Source: Bacteroides sp. (GTDB taxonomy: Bacteria; Bacteroidota; Bacteroidia; Bacteroidales; SM23-62). From it: 7,304 nt of DNA. Below, one piece after another: positions 5,423-7,304 of the stretch (position 1 is the first letter of the stretch; each line of letters begins with the position of its first letter). The position numbers were made by a program, and so were the translations under genes. The notes under the pieces were generated by a model. The model did no database searches, was not told the origin of the DNA, and was given only the letters and a program-made list of their open reading frames with translations. The stretch lies in contig JAUVKJ010000081.1 in NCBI GenBank assembly GCA_030592145.1, positions 1-7,304 on the forward strand. The letters are read 5' to 3'.

Positions 5423-6745
5423 ATGGCAGTATTAGTTCAAATAGCCCAGTTCCTGCTCAGCCTGTCCATCCTTGTTTTTTTGCATGAGATGGGACACTTT
5501 GTATTGGCAAAGCTCTTCCATACCCGGCTTGAAAAATTCTACATCTTTTTCAATCCCTGGTTTTCGCTTTTCAAAAAGAAAATCGGTGAAACAGAATATG
5601 GAATTGGCTGGCTCCCCCTGGGCGGGTACGTAAAGATCTCGGGGATGATTGATGAATCGATGGATAAGGAACAGATGAAACAAGCCCCTCAGCCATATGA
5701 GTTCCGGTCAAAACCCGCTTACCAGAGATTGCTTATCATGATCGGCGGAGTCCTGGTGAATTTTCTGCTTGCACTGGTCATATACACTTTCTTACTATAC
5801 ACCTGGGGAGAACAGTATTTGCCCACAAAGAACGTGAAATACGGGATCATGTGTGATTCCGTCGCCCTGGATATCGGCCTGCGTAACGGAGACAGGATCC
5901 TCTCTGTAGATAACCGGGAGATCGAGAAGTTCAACAACATTTTCCATGATATTGTGGTTGATGGGGCCAGTTCAATACAGGTGGACCGGGACGGAGAAAA
6001 GATTGACATCCCCATCCGGGAAGAATACATCGCCCCGCTTCTCAAAACTTCCTATTTTATCACCCCGAGGTTCCCTTTCTTCGTGGAAGATTACCTTAAA
6101 GTTTCACCGGCAAAGGAGGCAGGAATTCAGGTGGGTGACCAAATTGTTGGCATTAACGAAAAAGAAACCGAGTTCTTTGATGAGTTCCGGGCAGAGCTCG
6201 CCGGTATTGAAAATGAGAAGATAGAAATCAGCATACTAAGAGATGGCCGAAAACTGAATTTTACCCTGACCACAACTGAAGATGCGAAAATCGGGGTCAG
6301 TGCACTTGTCGATGCGAAGCATTTCTTCGAACTGGAAAAAATTGAATATAGTTTTCTGGAAGCCATCCCTGCAGGGATCAGCAAAGGATTCAGCCGGGCC
6401 ATCAGTTATGTTAAACAGCTGAAACTGATCTTCACTCCCAAGACCAGGGCATATGAATCCCTTGGCGGATTTATTAAGATCGGCAGTTTCTTCCCGCAAG
6501 TATGGGACTGGAAAATATTCTGGGAAATGACCGCCCTGCTGTCTATTATCCTGGCTATTATGAACCTGCTTCCGATTCCGGCACTGGATGGCGGACACGT
6601 AATGTTCCTGATGTATGAGATCGTCAGCGGAAGGAAACCCGGAGATAAGTTTTTGGAATATGCCCAGATCGCCGGGATGATCCTTTTGTTGTCATTGCTG
6701 CTGTATGCGAACGGGAACGACGTGGTTCAATATTTCCGCAAATAG
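5423..6745 (+). CDS. rseP: RseP-type site-2 intramembrane zinc metalloprotease
   Basis: The 440-residue product matches the usual size of RseP (about 450). The first membrane helix carries the zinc motif HEMGH (21-25). The MRE-beta-type segment with LPLGGYVKISGM (64-75) follows, then a second hydrophobic segment (about 103-126, IMIGGVLVNFLLALVIY). Two PDZ-like domains lie at about 135-200 and 222-285. The conserved NLLPIPALDGGH motif (381-392), with Asp389 as third zinc ligand, sits in a late membrane helix, and a final helix is at about 414-428. The family cuts single-pass membrane proteins within the bilayer, such as anti-sigma factors and signal peptide remnants; no anti-sigma gene lies in this window, so the substrate is open. 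It begins 70 bases after dxr and has its own candidate promoter. The A-rich sequence before the ATG lacks a Shine-Dalgarno. Confidence 0.96.
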   Translation: MAVLVQIAQFLLSLSILVFLHEMGHFVLAKLFHTRLEKFYIFFNPWFSLFKKKIGETEYGIGWLPLGGYVKISGMIDESMDKEQMKQAPQPYEFRSKPAYQRLLIMIGGVLVNFLLALVIYTFLLYTWGEQYLPTKNVKYGIMCDSVALDIGLRNGDRILSVDNREIEKFNNIFHDIVVDGASSIQVDRDGEKIDIPIREEYIAPLLKTSYFITPRFPFFVEDYLKVSPAKEAGIQVGDQIVGINEKETEFFDEFRAELAGIENEKIEISILRDGRKLNFTLTTTEDAKIGVSALVDAKHFFELEKIEYSFLEAIPAGISKGFSRAISYVKQLKLIFTPKTRAYESLGGFIKIGSFFPQVWDWKIFWEMTALLSIILAIMNLLPIPALDGGHVMFLMYEIVSGRKPGDKFLEYAQIAGMILLLSLLLYANGNDVVQYFRK

Positions 6746-6768
6746 GTATCCCATAAAGAAATTTTATG

Positions 6769-6776
6769 TAGGTTTG
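6769..6776 (+). promoter_or_regulatory. Candidate -7 box (TAGGTTTG) for tatA
   Basis: TAGGTTTG fits TAnnTTTG perfectly and lies 27 bases before the tatA ATG, in the 58-base gap after rseP. No TTG-like -33 element occurs at 17-23 bases upstream, so this is a half-supported promoter. tatA may also be read through from rseP. Confidence 0.38.
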
Positions 6777-6803
6777 TAAAGTCGATTTATAAAAAAGAAA
6801 AAG

Positions 6804-7007
6804 ATGGAACTTTTAATTATTATTCTTGGAATTCCGGGACCCTGGCAGATAGTCTTAATTGTCTTCGCAATCATACTGCTTTTTGGTGGAAGAAAAATAC
6901 CCGAAATGATGAAAGGTATCGGACAGGGTTTGAAGGAATTCAAAAAAGCCACGAAAGAAGATAAAAAGGCTGAAGACGAAGAAGATAATGAAATCGAAAA
7001 GGAATAA
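6804..7007 (+). CDS. tatA: Sec-independent (twin-arginine) protein translocase subunit TatA/E
   Basis: The 67-residue product has the full TatA layout. A short N-terminus leads into a membrane helix (about 14-28) that begins with GPWQ, whose polar Gln15 is at a typical TatA position. The hinge FGGRKIP (27-33) follows, then an amphipathic helix (about 34-49) and a strongly charged tail. TatA oligomers form the passage or weakening patch in the inner membrane that lets folded proteins with a twin-arginine signal cross, working with TatC, which is not in the window. The short FGGRKIP hinge and 67-residue length favour TatA/E over TatB. The aldo/keto reductase at 1709-3223 is a predicted client. 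The start is preceded by a purine-rich A/G stretch rather than a clear Shine-Dalgarno. Confidence 0.95.
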   Translation: MELLIIILGIPGPWQIVLIVFAIILLFGGRKIPEMMKGIGQGLKEFKKATKEDKKAEDEEDNEIEKE

Positions 7008-7026
7008 TAATATTCTTTTAATAAAT

Positions 7027-7070
7027 ACCTGTCACTCATTTCTTCATATCTGACACTGGCAGGTTTTTTT
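7027..7070 (+). terminator. Intrinsic terminator after tatA
   Basis: ACCTGTCA (7027-7034) pairs with TGGCAGGT (7057-7064) over eight base pairs with one G-U, enclosing a 22-base loop. A T7 run (7064-7070) follows at once. It lies 20 bases after the tatA stop and just before gatA. The long loop makes it weaker than a textbook terminator, so some read-through into gatA is plausible. Confidence 0.6.
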
Positions 7071-7080
7071 ATGCCAAGAA

Positions 7081-7304
7081 ATGAAGTCCTTCAGATCGCT
7101 TAAAGATGTCCGGAAATCCATATCCTCCGAAGAAATTGACATGCCGGGACTGGTCAGGTCCTATATCCGGAGGATAAAGCAAAAAGAACAAATCAATGCA
7201 TTTATCGAAGTATTTGAGGAGGAAGCATTGGACCGGGCAGGAAAAATCCAGCAGAAAATCGATCAGGGTACAGGAGGTAAGCTGGCTGGTATGGTACTTG
7301 GACT
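7081..7304 (+). CDS. gatA: Glutamyl/aspartyl-tRNA amidotransferase subunit A, N-terminal part (cut by window end)
   Basis: From the ATG at 7081 the frame stays open to the window edge, giving 74 codons plus two bases. The sequence fits the N-terminus of GatA: a helical start (SLKDVRKSI), LVRSYIRRIK, INAFIEVFEEEALDRA, and GKLAGMVLG, which corresponds to the conserved G-x-LAG-(I/M) stretch just before the IKD motif carrying the catalytic lysine. That lysine and the Ser-Ser-Lys triad partners lie beyond the window. GatA is the amidase of GatCAB, which releases ammonia from glutamine to convert Glu-tRNA(Gln) or Asp-tRNA(Asn) to the amide form. No Shine-Dalgarno and no TAnnTTTG box are visible between the tatA stop and this start. 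The start codon can pair into a hairpin with 7037-7044. Confidence 0.87.
   Translation, partial: MKSFRSLKDVRKSISSEEIDMPGLVRSYIRRIKQKEQINAFIEVFEEEALDRAGKIQQKIDQGTGGKLAGMVLG

Noticed and set aside
7071..7103. Ten-codon upstream open frame (ATG at 7071) overlapping the gatA start in another frame
   Set aside because: It is very short, has no conserved sign, and starts right after the terminator T-run; probably chance.
1..7304. CRISPR array, tRNA or rRNA gene, insertion sequence, phage or plasmid origin
   Set aside because: No regularly spaced direct repeats, no cloverleaf-like sequence, no transposase, integrase or replication gene; the hairpins at 1053-1225 are the only repeats seen.

Overview
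The window looks like ordinary chromosome of a member of the Bacteroidota, possibly an uncultured Bacteroidales-type lineage. Four things point there. Intergenic gaps carry -7 boxes fitting the phylum consensus TAnnTTTG (three perfect matches). Start codons lack Shine-Dalgarno sequences. The protein sequences resemble Bacteroidota versions of their families. The gene order M23 peptidase, dxr, rseP, tatA, gatA also fits that phylum. The assignment is inference from pattern recognition, not from a database search.

Left part (1-1707). The window opens inside a polytopic membrane protein, probably a GT-C / family 39-like glycosyltransferase, that ends at 1050. Between 1051 and 1230 there is no gene. 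Instead three stem-loops stand in a row, two of them with near-palindromic REP-like cores. On the minus strand follows an 86-residue protein of unknown function with a basic, SH3/KOW-like C-terminal half (1231-1491). The next 217 bases (1492-1708) are mostly featureless. The exception is 1609-1707, which reads on the plus strand as a gutted remnant of a YoaP/GNAT-type acetyltransferase gene with its middle and C-terminus missing.

Middle part (1709-3333). A minus-strand gene encodes a Tat-exported, probably lipid-anchored aldo/keto reductase with a complete Asp-Tyr-Lys-His tetrad and a C-terminal fibronectin-III-like domain. It diverges from the next gene, and the two promoters appear to overlap within about 50 bases.

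Right part (3334-7304). A plus-strand run of envelope and housekeeping genes follows. It contains a membrane-anchored M23 (LytM-type) peptidase, then dxr (MEP-pathway isoprenoid synthesis) starting on the base after the peptidase stop, then rseP (site-2 protease), tatA (Tat translocase subunit), and the first 74 codons of gatA (Glu/Asp-tRNA amidotransferase subunit A), cut by the window end. Candidate internal promoters precede rseP and tatA, and an intrinsic terminator sits between tatA and gatA. Most genes here serve the envelope: wall hydrolysis, isoprenoid precursors for the lipid carrier, intramembrane proteolysis and folded-protein export. The reductase on the other strand is itself a predicted client of the Tat system to which TatA belongs.

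I found no CRISPR array, tRNA, rRNA, insertion sequence or new multigene system. The best second-look items are the acetyltransferase remnant, the three-hairpin convergent spacer, and the tatA-gatA leader in which terminator and start-codon hairpins compete.
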